Assembly: GCF_027941955.1 (NCBI RefSeq)
Contig: NZ_CP115960.1
Span: forward strand, 806,001-870,000
DNA from: Sphingomonas sp. 7/4-4
GTDB taxonomy: Bacteria > Pseudomonadota > Alphaproteobacteria > Sphingomonadales > Sphingomonadaceae
Length of the DNA stretch: 64,000 nt
Direction: 5' to 3'
The translations under genes and the position numbers were made by a program. How positions within the stretch are numbered: position 1 is the first letter of the stretch; every line of letters starts with the position of its first letter. Shown piece by piece: positions 43,787 to 54,029 of the stretch. The notes under the pieces were generated by a model, which had not been told where the DNA came from, did no database searches, and was given only the letters and a program-made list of their open reading frames with translations.

Positions 43787-44882
43787 ATGAGCGAACCCAA
43801 AGGTTACACCTACGCCCAGGCGGGCGTCTCGATCGCGGCCGGAAACGCGCTGGTGCGCGCCATCGGCCCGCTGGCGAAATCCACGCGCCGGTCCGGTGCC
43901 GATGCCGCGCTGGGCGGATTCGGCGGCGTGTTCGATCTCAAGGCGGCGGGGTTCACCGATCCGTTGCTCGTCGCGGCGAACGACGGCGTCGGCACCAAGC
44001 TCAAGCTCGCGATCGAACATGATCACCATGATGGCGTCGGCGTCGACCTGGTCGCGATGTGCGCCAACGATTTGATCGTCCAGGGCGCCGAGCCTCTGTT
44101 CTTCCTAGATTATTACGCCAGCGGGAAGCTCGTTCCCGAGACCGCCGAGCGCGTGATCGCCTCGATCGCCGAGGGCTGCCGTCAGGCCGGCTGCGCGCTG
44201 ATCGGTGGCGAGACCGCCGAGATGCCGGGCATGTATGCCGAGGGCGATTACGACCTCGCCGGCTTCTGCGTCGGCGCCGTCGAGCGCGACCGGTTGCTCG
44301 ACGGCAGCGCGATCCGCCCCGGCGACGTGCTGCTTGGCCTCGCCTCGACCGGAGTCCATTCGAACGGCTTCTCGCTCGTCCGCCGACTCGCCGCCGACAA
44401 GGGCTGGAAGCTCGATCGCCCCGCGGTGTTCGATCAGGATGTCCGCATGATCGACGCATTGATGGCGCCGACGCGAGATCTATGTCGCCAGCCTGCTGCC
44501 TCAGCTGCGCAAGGGCACGATCCACGGCCTCGCGCATATCACTGGCGGCGGGCTGCTCGAGAATGTCCCCCGCGTGCTGCCGGAGAATTGCCAGGCCCGC
44601 ATCGATGCCGCGGCCTGGCCGCTGCCGCGGCTGATGGCGTTCCTCCAGGCGCAGGGCAATATCGAGCCCGAGGAGATGGCACGGACCTTCAACTGCGGAA
44701 TCGGCATGGTCGCCGCGGTCGCCGCCGAAGATGCGGACGCCGTTGCCGCAGAACTGACCGCAGCGGGCGAAACGGTGTTCCGCATCGGCGTGGTCGAAGA
44801 GGGACAGCGCGGCTGCACCGTGTTCGGACCTGTCGAAACCTGGAGCGCCCGTGAGGCATGGTCCGTCACGCACAATGACTAG
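43787..44882 (+). CDS. purM: Phosphoribosylformylglycinamidine cyclo-ligase (AIR synthetase; one frameshift)
   Basis: Fifth step of purine synthesis, FGAM to AIR with ATP. Start [20 protein letters not shown] at 43787. Motifs: [75 protein letters not shown] and [17 protein letters not shown]. The break lies in the CG run at 44472-44475: restoring CG gives [15 protein letters not shown] and 365 residues. The last 8 bases overlap the purN start. Essential for prototrophy, so the break is probably artefactual. Confidence 0.95.
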
Positions 44883-45447
44883 CCGCACGAAGCTCGGCAT
44901 CCTGATCTCCGGCCGCGGCTCGAACATGGCATCGCTCGTCGAAGCCGCCCGCGCCGCCGATAGCCCTTACGAAGTCGCGCTCGTCGCCAGCGACAAGCCC
45001 GAAGCCGCGGGCCTCGCCTGGGCCCGCGAACAGGGCGTGGCCACGTTCGCGCAGTCGCCCAAGGGCATGCCCAAGGCCGACTACGAGGCCAGGATCGACG
45101 CGGCCCTGCGCGACGCCGGCGTCGAGGCGATCGCGCTCGCGGGTTACATGCGCCTCCTCTCCGACGATTTCGTCGCGCGTTGGCGGGGCCGGATCGTCAA
45201 CATCCATCCCTCGCTGCTGCCCAAATATAAGGGCCTCGATACCCACCAGCGCGCCCTCGACGCCGGCGACGCGCTCGCCGGCTGCTCGGTGCATATCGTC
45301 ACCGAGGAGCTCGACGGCGGCGCGTTGCTTGGTCAGGCCGACGTTCCGATACTGCCCGGCGACACCGCGGACAGCCTGGCAGTACGCGTGCTCGCCGAGG
45401 AACATCGTCTCTATCCCCGGGTTGTCGCGGAATGGCTGAAGCAATGA
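44875..45447 (+). CDS. purN: Phosphoribosylglycinamide formyltransferase
   Basis: Third step of purine synthesis with 10-formyl-THF. Intact, 190 residues from [20 protein letters not shown] (44875), which overlaps the purM stop. Visible: the catalytic triad region [18 protein letters not shown] (Asn, His) and Asp in [13 protein letters not shown], plus [10 protein letters not shown]. Operon purMN continues into the MmcQ/YjbR gene by ATGA overlap. Confidence 0.96.
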   Translation: MTSRTKLGILISGRGSNMASLVEAARAADSPYEVALVASDKPEAAGLAWAREQGVATFAQSPKGMPKADYEARIDAALRDAGVEAIALAGYMRLLSDDFVARWRGRIVNIHPSLLPKYKGLDTHQRALDAGDALAGCSVHIVTEELDGGALLGQADVPILPGDTADSLAVRVLAEEHRLYPRVVAEWLKQ

Positions 45448-45803
45448 CATCCCCGCTCGAACAGGTCCGCGCGCTCGCGCTCGACTTGCCCGAGAGCGAG
45501 GAGCGCGTCAGCCACGGCCAGCCGACCTTCTTCGTCGCCGGCAAGATGTTCGCGCAGTTCCGCCACGATCATCATGGCGACGGCCGCACCATCGTCGCGG
45601 TCAAGACCGCCGATGCCGACGAGGCGCGGATGCTGATCGAGGCGGCCCCCGACGATTATTCGCGCGTCGCCTATTTCCGCGCCGAATGGGTCGGTCTCGC
45701 GGTCGGCGCCGACGATACCGACTGGGCGCATGTCGGCGATCGCATCGCCCGCAGCTGGGAACTCGCGGCGCCGCGCCGCCTGCTCGAAGCCGGCGGGCGC
45801 TGA
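45444..45803 (+). CDS. MmcQ/YjbR (DUF419) family protein
   Basis: 119 residues. The sequence EQVRALALDLPESEERVSHG followed by PTFFVAGKMFAQF and AYFRAEWVGLAVGADDTDWA is typical of the MmcQ/YjbR fold (CyaY-like, implicated in DNA binding). Translationally coupled to purN. No specific role can be assigned here. Confidence 0.85.
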   Translation: MTSPLEQVRALALDLPESEERVSHGQPTFFVAGKMFAQFRHDHHGDGRTIVAVKTADADEARMLIEAAPDDYSRVAYFRAEWVGLAVGADDTDWAHVGDRIARSWELAAPRRLLEAGGR

Positions 45804-45855
45804 TTGTCGCCGAGCCCCTTGCCCATTCCCCCCGGCCCCGCGATAAGGGGCGCAC

Positions 45856-46554
45856 ATGATCAAGGTCGCCAGCTACAATATGCGCAAGTCGATCGGCACC
45901 GATCGGCGGCGCAGGCCCGAGCGGACGCTGCAGGTGTTGTGCGAAATCAATGCCGACGTGATCGCGCTGCAGGAGGCCGATCGCCGCTTCGGCCCGCGCG
46001 AAGCAGTGCTCACCGGCCATTTGCTCGCCGAGCATGGCGACTGGAAGGCAATCCCCTTCGGCATGCGCGCACGATCGATGGGCTGGCACGGGAATGCATT
46101 GCTCGTCCGCAAGGATGCACAGATCATGGATTGCGAGGCGATCCACTTGCCCGCACTCGAGCCGCGGGGCGCGGTGATGGCCGATATCCGGGTGGGCGGG
46201 CAGGCCCTGCGCATCGTCGGCATGCATCTCGATCTTTCCGGCCTGTGGCGCCGCCGCCAGGCGCATGCGATCATCGCACATCTCCAGGCCAGCACGCGGC
46301 AATATCCGACGGTGCTGATGGGCGACCTCAACGAATGGAGCCCCCACAACGGCTGCCTGCGCGATTTCGCCCAGCATTTCGATTTCGCCGCCACCGGCAA
46401 GAGCTTCCACGCCCGCCGCCCAATGGCGCGGCTCGATCGCATCATGGTCAGCCGCGATCTCGCGATCGGCGCCTCGGGCGTCCATGAGAGCATGAACGCG
46501 CGCACCGCGTCGGACCATCTGCCCATCTGGGCGACGATCCGGCCCGCCGGATGA
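45856..46554 (+). CDS. Endonuclease/exonuclease/phosphatase family protein
   Basis: 232 residues, EEP fold. Conserved metal and catalytic motifs: KVASYNMRKSIG (Asn), VIALQEADRRF (Glu), LMGDLNEWSPHNG (Asp, Asn), ARLDRIMVSRDL (Asp) and TASDHLPIWATI (Asp-His). No signal peptide is evident, so it is cytoplasmic. Its substrate could be a phospholipid head group, DNA or a phosphoester. Its ATGA overlap with the patatin gene suggests a shared role in lipid turnover, which is inference. Confidence 0.9.
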   Translation: MIKVASYNMRKSIGTDRRRRPERTLQVLCEINADVIALQEADRRFGPREAVLTGHLLAEHGDWKAIPFGMRARSMGWHGNALLVRKDAQIMDCEAIHLPALEPRGAVMADIRVGGQALRIVGMHLDLSGLWRRRQAHAIIAHLQASTRQYPTVLMGDLNEWSPHNGCLRDFAQHFDFAATGKSFHARRPMARLDRIMVSRDLAIGASGVHESMNARTASDHLPIWATIRPAG

Positions 46555-48838
46555 GCGAGACCCGTGACAAGGAATTGCGGCTGGCGCTGGTCTGCTATGG
46601 CGGGATCAGCCTCGCCGTCTACATGCACGGCATCACCAAGGAGATCTGGCGGCTCGCGCGCGCCAGCTGCGCCGCGCGCGAAGGCGAGGAAGGCAATGGC
46701 GTCTATCGCCAGCTGCTCGACGAGATCCGTGAGGCTTCGGGCATCAATCTGCGCGTGCTGGTCGATATCCTGTCGGGCGCCAGTGCCGGCGGGATCAACG
46801 CGATCTTCCTCGCCCGGGCGATCTCCACCGGCGAGTCGCTCGATCCGCTCACCGACATGTGGATCGAGCAGGCCGATGTCGAGGCGCTGCTCGAACCGCG
46901 CCACGCCCCGTCGCATCGCTTCGCCAAGATCTGGGCGACGCCGATCGCGTGGATCGTCGCCAATCGCAGCAAGACCATCGACGAGACCGTCGATCCGATC
47001 GCGCGCGAGGAAGTGCGGCTCAAGCTCGAGCGCTTCGTCCGCTCGCGCTGGTTCGAGCCCCCTTCGGTGGCAAGCGCCTGCTCGGCATGCTGCTCGATGC
47101 GTTCGACGCGATGGCGAAGGGCCCGCGCTACAAACGCCTGTTGCCCGCGGGCCAGCCGCTCGACCTGTTCGTCACCGTCACCGATTTCCGCGGCCATCCC
47201 GAGGAGCTTCGCCTCAATTCGCCGCCGCACGTGATCGAGACCGAGCATCGCCTCGTCTTCCGCTTCACCGATCACGGCGATGAAGGCGTGCCCTTCGCCG
47301 AACCTCCCGGCCTCGCCTTCGCGGCACGCGCGACTTCCAGCTTCCCCGGCGCCTTTCCGCCCGCCACGGTCGAGGAGATGGACGACTTTCTCGCCGAGCG
47401 CGGCACCGCCTGGCCGGATCGCGACGCGTTCCTCGAATGCATGCTGCCCCAGCAATGGTCGGACAATCGCGCCGAGAAAGCGATCCTCATCGACGGCTCG
47501 GTGCTCGCCAACGCCCCTTTCCGCCCCGCCATCGATGCACTGCGCGAACGCCCGGCCCGACGCCAGATCGATCGCCGCTTCGTATTCATCGACCCCGCGC
47601 CGGGGATGCGCTTCGATTTCTACGGCACGCCGCAGGAGAAGCCCGGCTTCTTCCAGACGATCATCGGGGCGCTGTCCGAACTGCCGCGCGAACAGCCGAT
47701 CCGCGACAATCTCGAGGCGATCTCGGCCCGGTCGGACCGGATCGAACGCATGCTGGCGATCGTCGCCGAGATTCGCGCGGAGGTGGAGACGCAGGTCGAG
47801 GCACTGTTCGGCTACACCTTGTGGCTCGATTATCCGACGCCCAAGCGGCTGGCGAGCTGGCGCCGCCGCGCGCAGGTCGCCGCGGCTGCCAAGGCGGGCT
47901 ATGGCCACACCGCCTACGGCCTGCTCAAGGTCGACGGCGCGATCGATCGCATCTCGCGCCTGCTCTATACGATCGGCGATCGCCACGGCCCCGAACGGTT
48001 GCGCGAAATTCGCGAGGCAGTCACGCATGCGGTCCAGTCCCGCGGTGCCGATCGCTTCGGCGCCACCCAGTCGAACGGAGCAAGCCCGCAAACCCTCGAA
48101 TTCCTCCGCGCCCACGATCTCGGCTTCCGCATCCGCCGCCTGCGGCTGCTCGCGCGCCGGCTGACCGAGATCGACTTGCCCAGCTCGCATACCGAATTGC
48201 TGCCGATGCGCGAAGCGATCTACGAATCGCTCGCCGCCTATCTCGAGCTCAAGCGCTCGGACACTTTCGCCGATCTGCGCGGCGCGGTGCGCGACATGAC
48301 CGACGATGCCGGCCCGATCCTCGATCTGCTCGCCGAGCGGATGCAATTGAAGGCGCTCGATCAGGCCACGGACGCGCGCTTGTCCGACGGGTTCAGCACG
48401 CTTTCGAAGGATCTTCGCCGTCCGATGCTGCTCGCGCATCTCGGCTTCCCCTTCTTCGACATCGCCACGTTGCCCCTGCTCCAGGGCGAGGGGATGGACG
48501 AATTCGATCCGATCCGCGTCGATCGCATCTCGCCCGAGGACGCCTGTGCGATCCGCACCGGCGGGGCCGCCGCGACATTGAAGGGCATCCAATTCAACAG
48601 CTTCGGAGCGTTCTTCAGCCGCGCCTATCGCGAGAACGATTATCTCTGGGGCCGCCTCCACGGCGTCGACCGGTTGATCGACATCGTCCTGTCGGCCTTG
48701 CCGTTCGAGGATCGGCTCGCCGACGATCGTGTCGCGGCGATCAAGCGGGGCGCCTTCCACGCGATCCTCGACGAGGAGGAGACGCGGCTGACCTTGATTC
48801 CCGGCCTGCTGGCCGATCTGCGCGAAGAGATCGGCTAG
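46551..48838 (+). CDS. Large patatin-like phospholipase with C-terminal extension (one frameshift)
   Basis: 762 residues after repair. N-terminal patatin domain: glycine-rich start LVCYGGISLAVYMHGITKEI, nucleophile elbow LSGASAGGINAIFLARAI (GxSxG), and catalytic Asp in AILIDGSVLANAPFRPAID. About 400 residues of mostly helical C-terminal extension follow (for example LGFRIRRLRLLARRLTEIDL), matching the bacterial patatin-like protein family with a DUF3376-type tail. The break is at CCCCC 47058-47062: six C gives FEPPFGGKRLLGMLLDAF. It overlaps the EEP-family gene by ATGA. Confidence 0.9.
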
Positions 48839-48865
48839 GATGAGGGGGACATGAGTCTCACCCCC

Positions 48866-48926
48866 TCACCCTTCCGCCGACTGCGTCGGCTCCCTCCCTC
48901 TCCCACAAGGGGAGAGGGAGTTGGCA
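48866..48926. repeat. GC-rich intergenic palindrome, second family
   Basis: ccctctcccacaaggggagagg forms a hairpin, preceded by ccgccgactgcgtcgg, a second small inverted repeat. Lies between the patatin gene and the LapA-like gene. Related to the elements at 54891-54980 and 56815-56920. Confidence 0.65.
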
Positions 48927-48977
48927 ATTCGCCGCTCGTGCGACTATCGTTGCGCCTCCACAGCGGAAGGGAGAGGC

Positions 48978-49306
48978 ATGCGGTTTCTGAAGGTGCTGTT
49001 CTGGCTGTTGCTGGGCGGCCTCGTCGCGGCCTTCGTGATCTATAATGGCGGGGAGCGCGTCGAGATCCGGCTCTGGGGTGGTCTCATCGCCGATTTCAGC
49101 CTGCCTCTGCTGCTCATCCTCGTCTTCCTGCTCGGACTGCTGCCCTCGCTCGTCGCCTTCCAGGCGCTTCGCTGGCGGTCGCGGCAGCGACTTGCGGGAC
49201 TGGAACGCGCACTCGCCGATCTGCGCGCGGTAGCACCTTCGCCCGAGCCCGCTGCGGACGTCTCCGCCTCCCCTGGCCTCCCCTGCTGGCCGAGCCCAGA
49301 TCATGA
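48978..49306 (+). CDS. LapA-domain small membrane protein (one frameshift)
   Basis: About 109 residues after repair. Start ATG 48978 with GGGAGAG upstream. Two membrane helices: FLKVLFWLLLGGLVAAFVIY and LPLLLILVFLLGLLPSLVAF, with the LapA-type NGGERVEIRLWG between them and a cytosolic basic/coiled tail (RWRSRQRLAGLERALADLRA). As written the frame runs into pyrF; one C added to CCCC 49270-49273 gives a TGA that overlaps the pyrF ATG as ATGA, which is strong circumstantial support. LapA proteins (YciS) act in lipopolysaccharide assembly control in enterics. Pairing with pyrF resembles lapAB-pyrF. Confidence 0.8.
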
Positions 49307-49977
49307 GCTCGCGCATCTATGTCGCGCTCGACACGCCGGACATCGAGCGCGCCAAGGCGATCGCGCAGCGCGTCCACAACCATGTCGGCGGGATCAAGCT
49401 CGGGCTCGAATTCTTCATGGCCAATGGCCGCCAGGGCGTCCGCGAGATGGCGGAGATCGGGCTGCCGATCTTTCTCGATCTCAAGCTCCACGACATTCCC
49501 AACACCGTCGCCAAGGCGATCCAGGCGTTGCGCCCGCTCGAGCCCGCGATCCTGACCGTCCACGCCGCGGGCGGCCGCGCGATGCTCGAGGATGCAAAAG
49601 CGGCTGCCCCCAGCGGCACCAAGGTGGTCGCGGTGACGATGCTCACCAGCCTCGACGATCGCGATCTGGTCTCGATCGGGCTCAACCCCGATCCGCACGA
49701 GCAGGTCGTCCGCCTCGCCGAACTCGCCAAATCGGCGGGCGTCGACGGCATCGTCTGCTCGGGCGAGGAAGTCGCCGCCGCGAAGAAGTTCTGGCACGAC
49801 GGCTTCTTCGTCGTCCCAGGCGTGCGCCCGGCGAACGGCACGGTGGGCGACCAGAAACGCGTGGTCACGCCGCGTGCCGCGCTCGACGCCGGCGCCTCGA
49901 TCCTGGTGGTCGGCCGCCCGATCACGCAGGCGCAGGATCCGGACATGGCAGCGCGCGAGATAGAGGCAACCTTATAG
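49303..49977 (+). CDS. pyrF: Orotidine 5'-phosphate decarboxylase
   Basis: Last step of UMP synthesis. Intact, 224 residues. Catalytic motif FLDLKLHDIPNTVAKA (the DxKxxD-type Lys/Asp array), early VALDTPDIERAKAI and GGIKLGLEFF, and the phosphate-binding end VVPGVRPANGTVGDQKRVVT with ILVVGRPITQAQDP. Follows the LapA-like gene. Confidence 0.97.
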   Translation: MSSRIYVALDTPDIERAKAIAQRVHNHVGGIKLGLEFFMANGRQGVREMAEIGLPIFLDLKLHDIPNTVAKAIQALRPLEPAILTVHAAGGRAMLEDAKAAAPSGTKVVAVTMLTSLDDRDLVSIGLNPDPHEQVVRLAELAKSAGVDGIVCSGEEVAAAKKFWHDGFFVVPGVRPANGTVGDQKRVVTPRAALDAGASILVVGRPITQAQDPDMAAREIEATL

Positions 49978-50001
49978 CGGGTTTATAACGGGGGGACGGC
50001 A

Positions 50002-50694
50002 ATGTTGCGGATCGTAGGTTTGGGATTTTTTGCCTGTCTCTTCGCCTGGTTCGGCCTCCACGCCGCAACGCCGCCCCAGTCCGCCAGCTTCGACTGTGCC
50101 AAGGCCAGCCACCCGCTTGAAAAGACGATCTGCGCCAGTCCGAAGCTGTCGAAACTCGATGGCGAAGTCGCCGCACTCTACAAGGCTCGCCTCGCGCAGC
50201 TTTTCGACAAGGAAAGCTTCCGCAGTCAGCAGCGCGACTGGCAGCAGCTCCTGCGCACCCGCTGCGCGAAGCGCTGCGACCCGGCCGCCGTCGAAACCGA
50301 CTACACGCGCCAACGCGATACGCTCAACCACTTCGACGAAGAGACCTGGGAGGCGAGCTACAAGACCGCCGATGTCGCAACGCTGACGATCACGCATATC
50401 GACGGCAACGCGTTCGACTTCGCGCTGATCCGCGATCGCGAGGGCGAGGAGCTCTGCAAATTGCCGGCGAACGACAGCGAAGCCGGCGCCGTCGCCACGC
50501 GCGTCTCGCCCGTCAAATCGAGCTGGAGCGCCGGGAAATGCCGGATCGATTTCGCGCTCACTCGCGACAAGACCGGGCACGTCACCCGGATCGACACCAC
50601 CGCCTCGGCTGGCTGCAAGCGCTACTGCAAGGGCAATTACGGCCTGAGTGACAATTTCCTGCCCGCCAATAATTGGGTCGCCGGCAACCAATAG
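50002..50694 (+). CDS. LprI/DUF1311-type periplasmic protein
   Basis: 230 residues with signal MLRIVGLGFFACLFAWFGLH. The region after it, SFDCAKASHPLEKTICASPK followed by LSKLDGEVAALYKARL and QRDWQQLLRTRCAKRC, matches the lysozyme-inhibitor LprI N-terminal domain (DUF1311) with paired cysteines. The C-terminal half is beta-rich with more Cys (ELCKLP, GKCRIDF, AGCKRYCKGNYG). RBS GGGGGGAC before the ATG. A role in resisting host lysozyme or in envelope upkeep is only suggested by the family. Confidence 0.8.
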   Translation: MLRIVGLGFFACLFAWFGLHAATPPQSASFDCAKASHPLEKTICASPKLSKLDGEVAALYKARLAQLFDKESFRSQQRDWQQLLRTRCAKRCDPAAVETDYTRQRDTLNHFDEETWEASYKTADVATLTITHIDGNAFDFALIRDREGEELCKLPANDSEAGAVATRVSPVKSSWSAGKCRIDFALTRDKTGHVTRIDTTASAGCKRYCKGNYGLSDNFLPANNWVAGNQ

Positions 50695-50737
50695 CCTGCC
50701 TCTTGCCAAAGCCGCGCGGGCGTTCGACAGAGCGCGC

Positions 50738-51247
50738 ATGCCTGACATCGTGACAATACGCGTCGCCACGCACGAAGACCTGCCTGCGCTCCACCCTGTG
50801 ATCGAGCGCGCCTATCGCGGCGAAACCGCGCGCGGCGGCTGGACGCACGAGGCTGACCTGATCCAGGGCGCGCGCACCGACATTTCGACCCTCACCGCGA
50901 TCGTCGAAGACTCGGCCCAGCGCCTGCTGATCGCGCTGCAGGACGATGCGACGATTGGTTGCGTGCAGGTGAGTGATCGCGGCGACGGGCTCGCTTATCT
51001 GGGCCTGCTGTGCATCGATCCCACGCTGCAGACGGGCGGCTATGGCAAGCAGCTCGTTGCCGCGGCCGAGGACGCGGCACGCAATGCCTTCCACGCACGC
51101 CGCATGGAGATGACCGTGATCGACGTTCGCCGGAAGCTGATCGAATTTTACGAGCGGCGCGGCTACTCCGTTTCTGGCGAGAAGCGCGACTTCCCGATCC
51201 CGCTCGATCCGCTTTTGTTCATGGACGTGCTGGTCAAGGACCTCTGA
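50738..51247 (+). CDS. GNAT family N-acetyltransferase
   Basis: 169 residues from ATG 50738. GNAT fold: VTIRVATHEDLPALHPVIER at the N-terminus, acetyl-CoA loop motif A LGLLCIDPTLQTGGYGKQLV (QxxGxG-like), and VRRKLIEFYERRGYSVSGEK in motif B. The substrate is unknown. Its stop shares a base with the trpF start (TGATG), so it heads the trp transcript. Confidence 0.88.
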   Translation: MPDIVTIRVATHEDLPALHPVIERAYRGETARGGWTHEADLIQGARTDISTLTAIVEDSAQRLLIALQDDATIGCVQVSDRGDGLAYLGLLCIDPTLQTGGYGKQLVAAAEDAARNAFHARRMEMTVIDVRRKLIEFYERRGYSVSGEKRDFPIPLDPLLFMDVLVKDL

Positions 51248-51885
51248 TGCCCATCACCGCCAAGATCTGCGGCCTCTCGATGCCCGAAACGCTCGACGCT
51301 GCGGTCGCCCAGGGCGCCGCACAGGTCGGCTTCGTCTTCTTCCCGCCTTCGCCGCGCACGCTGAGTTTCGAGCAGGCGGCGGGACTGGCGGGCCGCGTCC
51401 CCGATCATGTCCGCAAGGCCGGCGTGTTCGTCGATCCCGACGATGCGCTGCTCGATGCCGCGATCGTCGCCGCGCGCCTCGACATCCTCCAGCTCCACAA
51501 GACCACGCCCGATCGCGCCGCGGCGATCCGTGCCCGCACCGGTCGCGAAATCTGGGCCGCAGTCGCAGTGAAGACCCGCGCCGATCTCGCTCCCGCCGCG
51601 AGCTTCGCAGGCGCCGCCGATCGCCTCCTCTATGACGCCAAGACGCCGGATTCGGCCGCGCTCCCCGGCGGCATGGGCCTGCGCTTCGACTGGACGCTGC
51701 TGCAGGGGCACGCCCATCCCTTGCCTTGGGCGCTCTCCGGCGGCCTGACCTCCGACAATGTCGTCGAGGCGATCCGCGTCACCGGCGCCACTGCAGTCGA
51801 CGTCTCCTCGGGCGTCGAGTCCGCGCCGGGCGTCAAGGATGTGGACAAGATCGCCGCTTTCCTTAAAGCGGTGGCGCAATGCTGA
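51247..51885 (+). CDS. trpF: Phosphoribosylanthranilate isomerase
   Basis: Tryptophan synthesis, PRA to CdRP. Intact, 212 residues. KICGLSMPETLDAAVAQGAA with the catalytic Cys, VGFVFFPPSPRTLSFEQA, KAGVFVDPDD, LQLHK, LLYDAKTP (catalytic Asp), WALSGGLTSDNV and VDVSSGVESAPGVKD (phosphate loop). First trp gene of the trpF-trpB-trpA order usual in alphaproteobacteria. Confidence 0.96.
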   Translation: MPITAKICGLSMPETLDAAVAQGAAQVGFVFFPPSPRTLSFEQAAGLAGRVPDHVRKAGVFVDPDDALLDAAIVAARLDILQLHKTTPDRAAAIRARTGREIWAAVAVKTRADLAPAASFAGAADRLLYDAKTPDSAALPGGMGLRFDWTLLQGHAHPLPWALSGGLTSDNVVEAIRVTGATAVDVSSGVESAPGVKDVDKIAAFLKAVAQC

Positions 51886-51981
51886 ACCGTATCTCTTCTG
51901 TCTTCTGCCTCGGAAATCGATGGCGCTGATCGCCTGACGACGCACGTCGGCGCCCACGCACCCAGTTTCCGGAGACAGAGC

Positions 51982-53226
51982 ATGCCCGATACCGTTACCC
52001 TACCCAATTCGCTGCGAAACCTGCCTGACGAGCGCGGGCATTTCGGCCAGTTCGGCGGCCGCTTCGTCGCCGAGACGCTGATGCCGCTGATCCTCGATCT
52101 CGAGCGTGAATATCGCGCGGCCAAGGCCGATCCCGCCTTTCAGGCCCAGTTCGACGATCTGCTCGAACATTATGTCGGCCGCCCCAGCCCCCTTTACTAT
52201 GCCGAGCGGCTGACCGAGGCTTTGCGCGAGGGCGCGCCCGCTGGGCACGGCGCCAAGGTCTATTTCAAGCGCGAGGAGCTGAATCACACCGGCGCGCACA
52301 AGATCAACAATTGCATCGGCCAGATCCTGCTCGCGATCCGCATGGGCAAGACCCGGATCATCGCCGAGACCGGCGCCGGGCAGCACGGCGTCGCCACCGC
52401 GACGGTTGCGGCACGCTTCGGGCTGCCGTGCACGATCTTCATGGGCGCGAAGGACATCGAGCGGCAGAAGCCCAACGTCTTCCGCATGCGGCTGCTCGGT
52501 GCCGAGGTCCAGCCGGTGACCAGCGGCTCGCAATCGCTCAAGGACGCGATGAACGAGGCGCTGCGTGACTGGGTCGCCAACGTCCACGACACCTTCTACA
52601 TCATCGGCACCGCCGCGGGGCCGCATCCCTATCCCGAGCTCGTCCGCGACTTCCAGTCGGTGATCGGCACCGAAACGCGTGCGCAGATCCTCAAGGCCGA
52701 GGGCCGCCTCCCCGACCTGCTGATCGCTGCGGTGGGCGGCGGATCGAACGCGATCGGGCTGTTCCACCCATTCCTAGACGATCCCGACGTGGCGATGCTC
52801 GGCATCGAGGCCGCGGGCAAGGGTATCGAGACCGGCGAGCACGCCGCCAGCCTCACCGGCGGCGCCCCCGGCATCCTCCACGGCAACCGCACCTATCTGC
52901 TCCAGGACGAAGACGGCCAGATCACCGAGGCGCATTCGATCTCGGCGGGGCTCGATTATCCCGGCATCGGCCCCGAGCATAGCTGGCTCCACGAGAGCGG
53001 CCGTGTCGACTATCTCCCGATCACCGACACCCAGGCGCTCGAGGCGTTCCAGCTCTGCTGCCGCCTCGAAGGCATCATCCCGGCGCTGGAAAGTTCGCAC
53101 GCACTCGCAGCAGTGCCCGCCAAGGCACGCGAAATGCGGCAGGACCAGATCATCGTCGTCAATGTCTCAGGCCGCGGCGACAAGGACATCTTCACCGTCG
53201 CCGATGCGCTGGGGTTCGAGCTGTGA
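51982..53226 (+). CDS. trpB: Tryptophan synthase beta chain
   Basis: PLP enzyme condensing indole with serine. Intact, 414 residues. [17 protein letters not shown], the PLP lysine in [49 protein letters not shown] (PLP phosphate loop) and [23 protein letters not shown] seven bases before ATG. The 96 bases after trpF hold no gene. Confidence 0.98.
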   Translation: MPDTVTLPNSLRNLPDERGHFGQFGGRFVAETLMPLILDLEREYRAAKADPAFQAQFDDLLEHYVGRPSPLYYAERLTEALREGAPAGHGAKVYFKREELNHTGAHKINNCIGQILLAIRMGKTRIIAETGAGQHGVATATVAARFGLPCTIFMGAKDIERQKPNVFRMRLLGAEVQPVTSGSQSLKDAMNEALRDWVANVHDTFYIIGTAAGPHPYPELVRDFQSVIGTETRAQILKAEGRLPDLLIAAVGGGSNAIGLFHPFLDDPDVAMLGIEAAGKGIETGEHAASLTGGAPGILHGNRTYLLQDEDGQITEAHSISAGLDYPGIGPEHSWLHESGRVDYLPITDTQALEAFQLCCRLEGIIPALESSHALAAVPAKAREMRQDQIIVVNVSGRGDKDIFTVADALGFEL

Positions 53227-54029
53227 GCGCGCGTAGCCGTCTCTCCAATGCATTCAGCGCCGCGCAGGAGCAGGGCCGTTCCGCGCTCGTAACCTTCGTC
53301 ACCGCCGGCGACGGCGATACCGCCGCCATCCTCGACGCCCTCGTCGAGGGCGGCGCCGATGTGATCGAGCTCGGCATGCCGTTCACCGATCCGATGGCCG
53401 ACGGCCCCGCGATCCAGGCCGCCAACCTTCGCAGCCTCGGTGCCGGCACGCGCACCGCCGACGTGCTCGCGATCGCCCGCGCCTTCCGGCAGCGCCACGC
53501 GAACGTCCCACTGGTGCTGATGGGCTATGCCAACACCATGACTCGCCCCGATCCCGCCAGCTTCGCGGCGGCGGCGCTCGATGCCGGCGTCGACGGGATC
53601 ATCTGCGTCGATATCCCGCCCGAGGAGGCCGACACGCTCGCCCCCTTCGGCGAAGTCGGCCTCGACGTCATCCGCCTCGCCACCCCGACCACCGACAAAG
53701 CGCGCCTGCCTGCCGTGCTCTCCGGCGCCTCGGGCTTCGTCTATTACGTCTCGGTCGCAGGGATCACCGGGCTCCAGCAAGCCGCGCAGGCCTCGATCGA
53801 GACCGCAGTCGCGCAGCTCAAGGCCGCCACCGACCTGCCGATCGCCGTCGGCTTCGGCGTCCGCACGCCCGAACAGGCGGCGCAGATCGGCCGCGTCGCC
53901 GACGGCGTCGTGGTCGGCTCGGCGATCGTCGAGCTGGTCGGCAAATACGGTGCCGATGCGCCCGCGCACGTCCGTGCCTATATCCAATCCCTTTCCGCGG
54001 CGCTCGCCGCACCCAAGGAAGTCGCATGA
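53223..54029 (+). CDS. trpA: Tryptophan synthase alpha chain
   Basis: Cleaves indole-3-glycerol phosphate for TrpB. Intact, 268 residues, with a GTG start at 53223 overlapping the trpB stop (GTGA). Motifs: [40 protein letters not shown] with catalytic Glu, [33 protein letters not shown] with catalytic Asp, and [16 protein letters not shown]. Overlaps accD by ATGA. Confidence 0.97.
   Translation: MSARSRLSNAFSAAQEQGRSALVTFVTAGDGDTAAILDALVEGGADVIELGMPFTDPMADGPAIQAANLRSLGAGTRTADVLAIARAFRQRHANVPLVLMGYANTMTRPDPASFAAAALDAGVDGIICVDIPPEEADTLAPFGEVGLDVIRLATPTTDKARLPAVLSGASGFVYYVSVAGITGLQQAAQASIETAVAQLKAATDLPIAVGFGVRTPEQAAQIGRVADGVVVGSAIVELVGKYGADAPAHVRAYIQSLSAALAAPKEVA

Noticed and set aside
46703..48760. 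Minus-strand frame of 685 codons opposite the patatin gene
   Set aside because: Antisense shadow; the plus strand carries the catalytic motifs.
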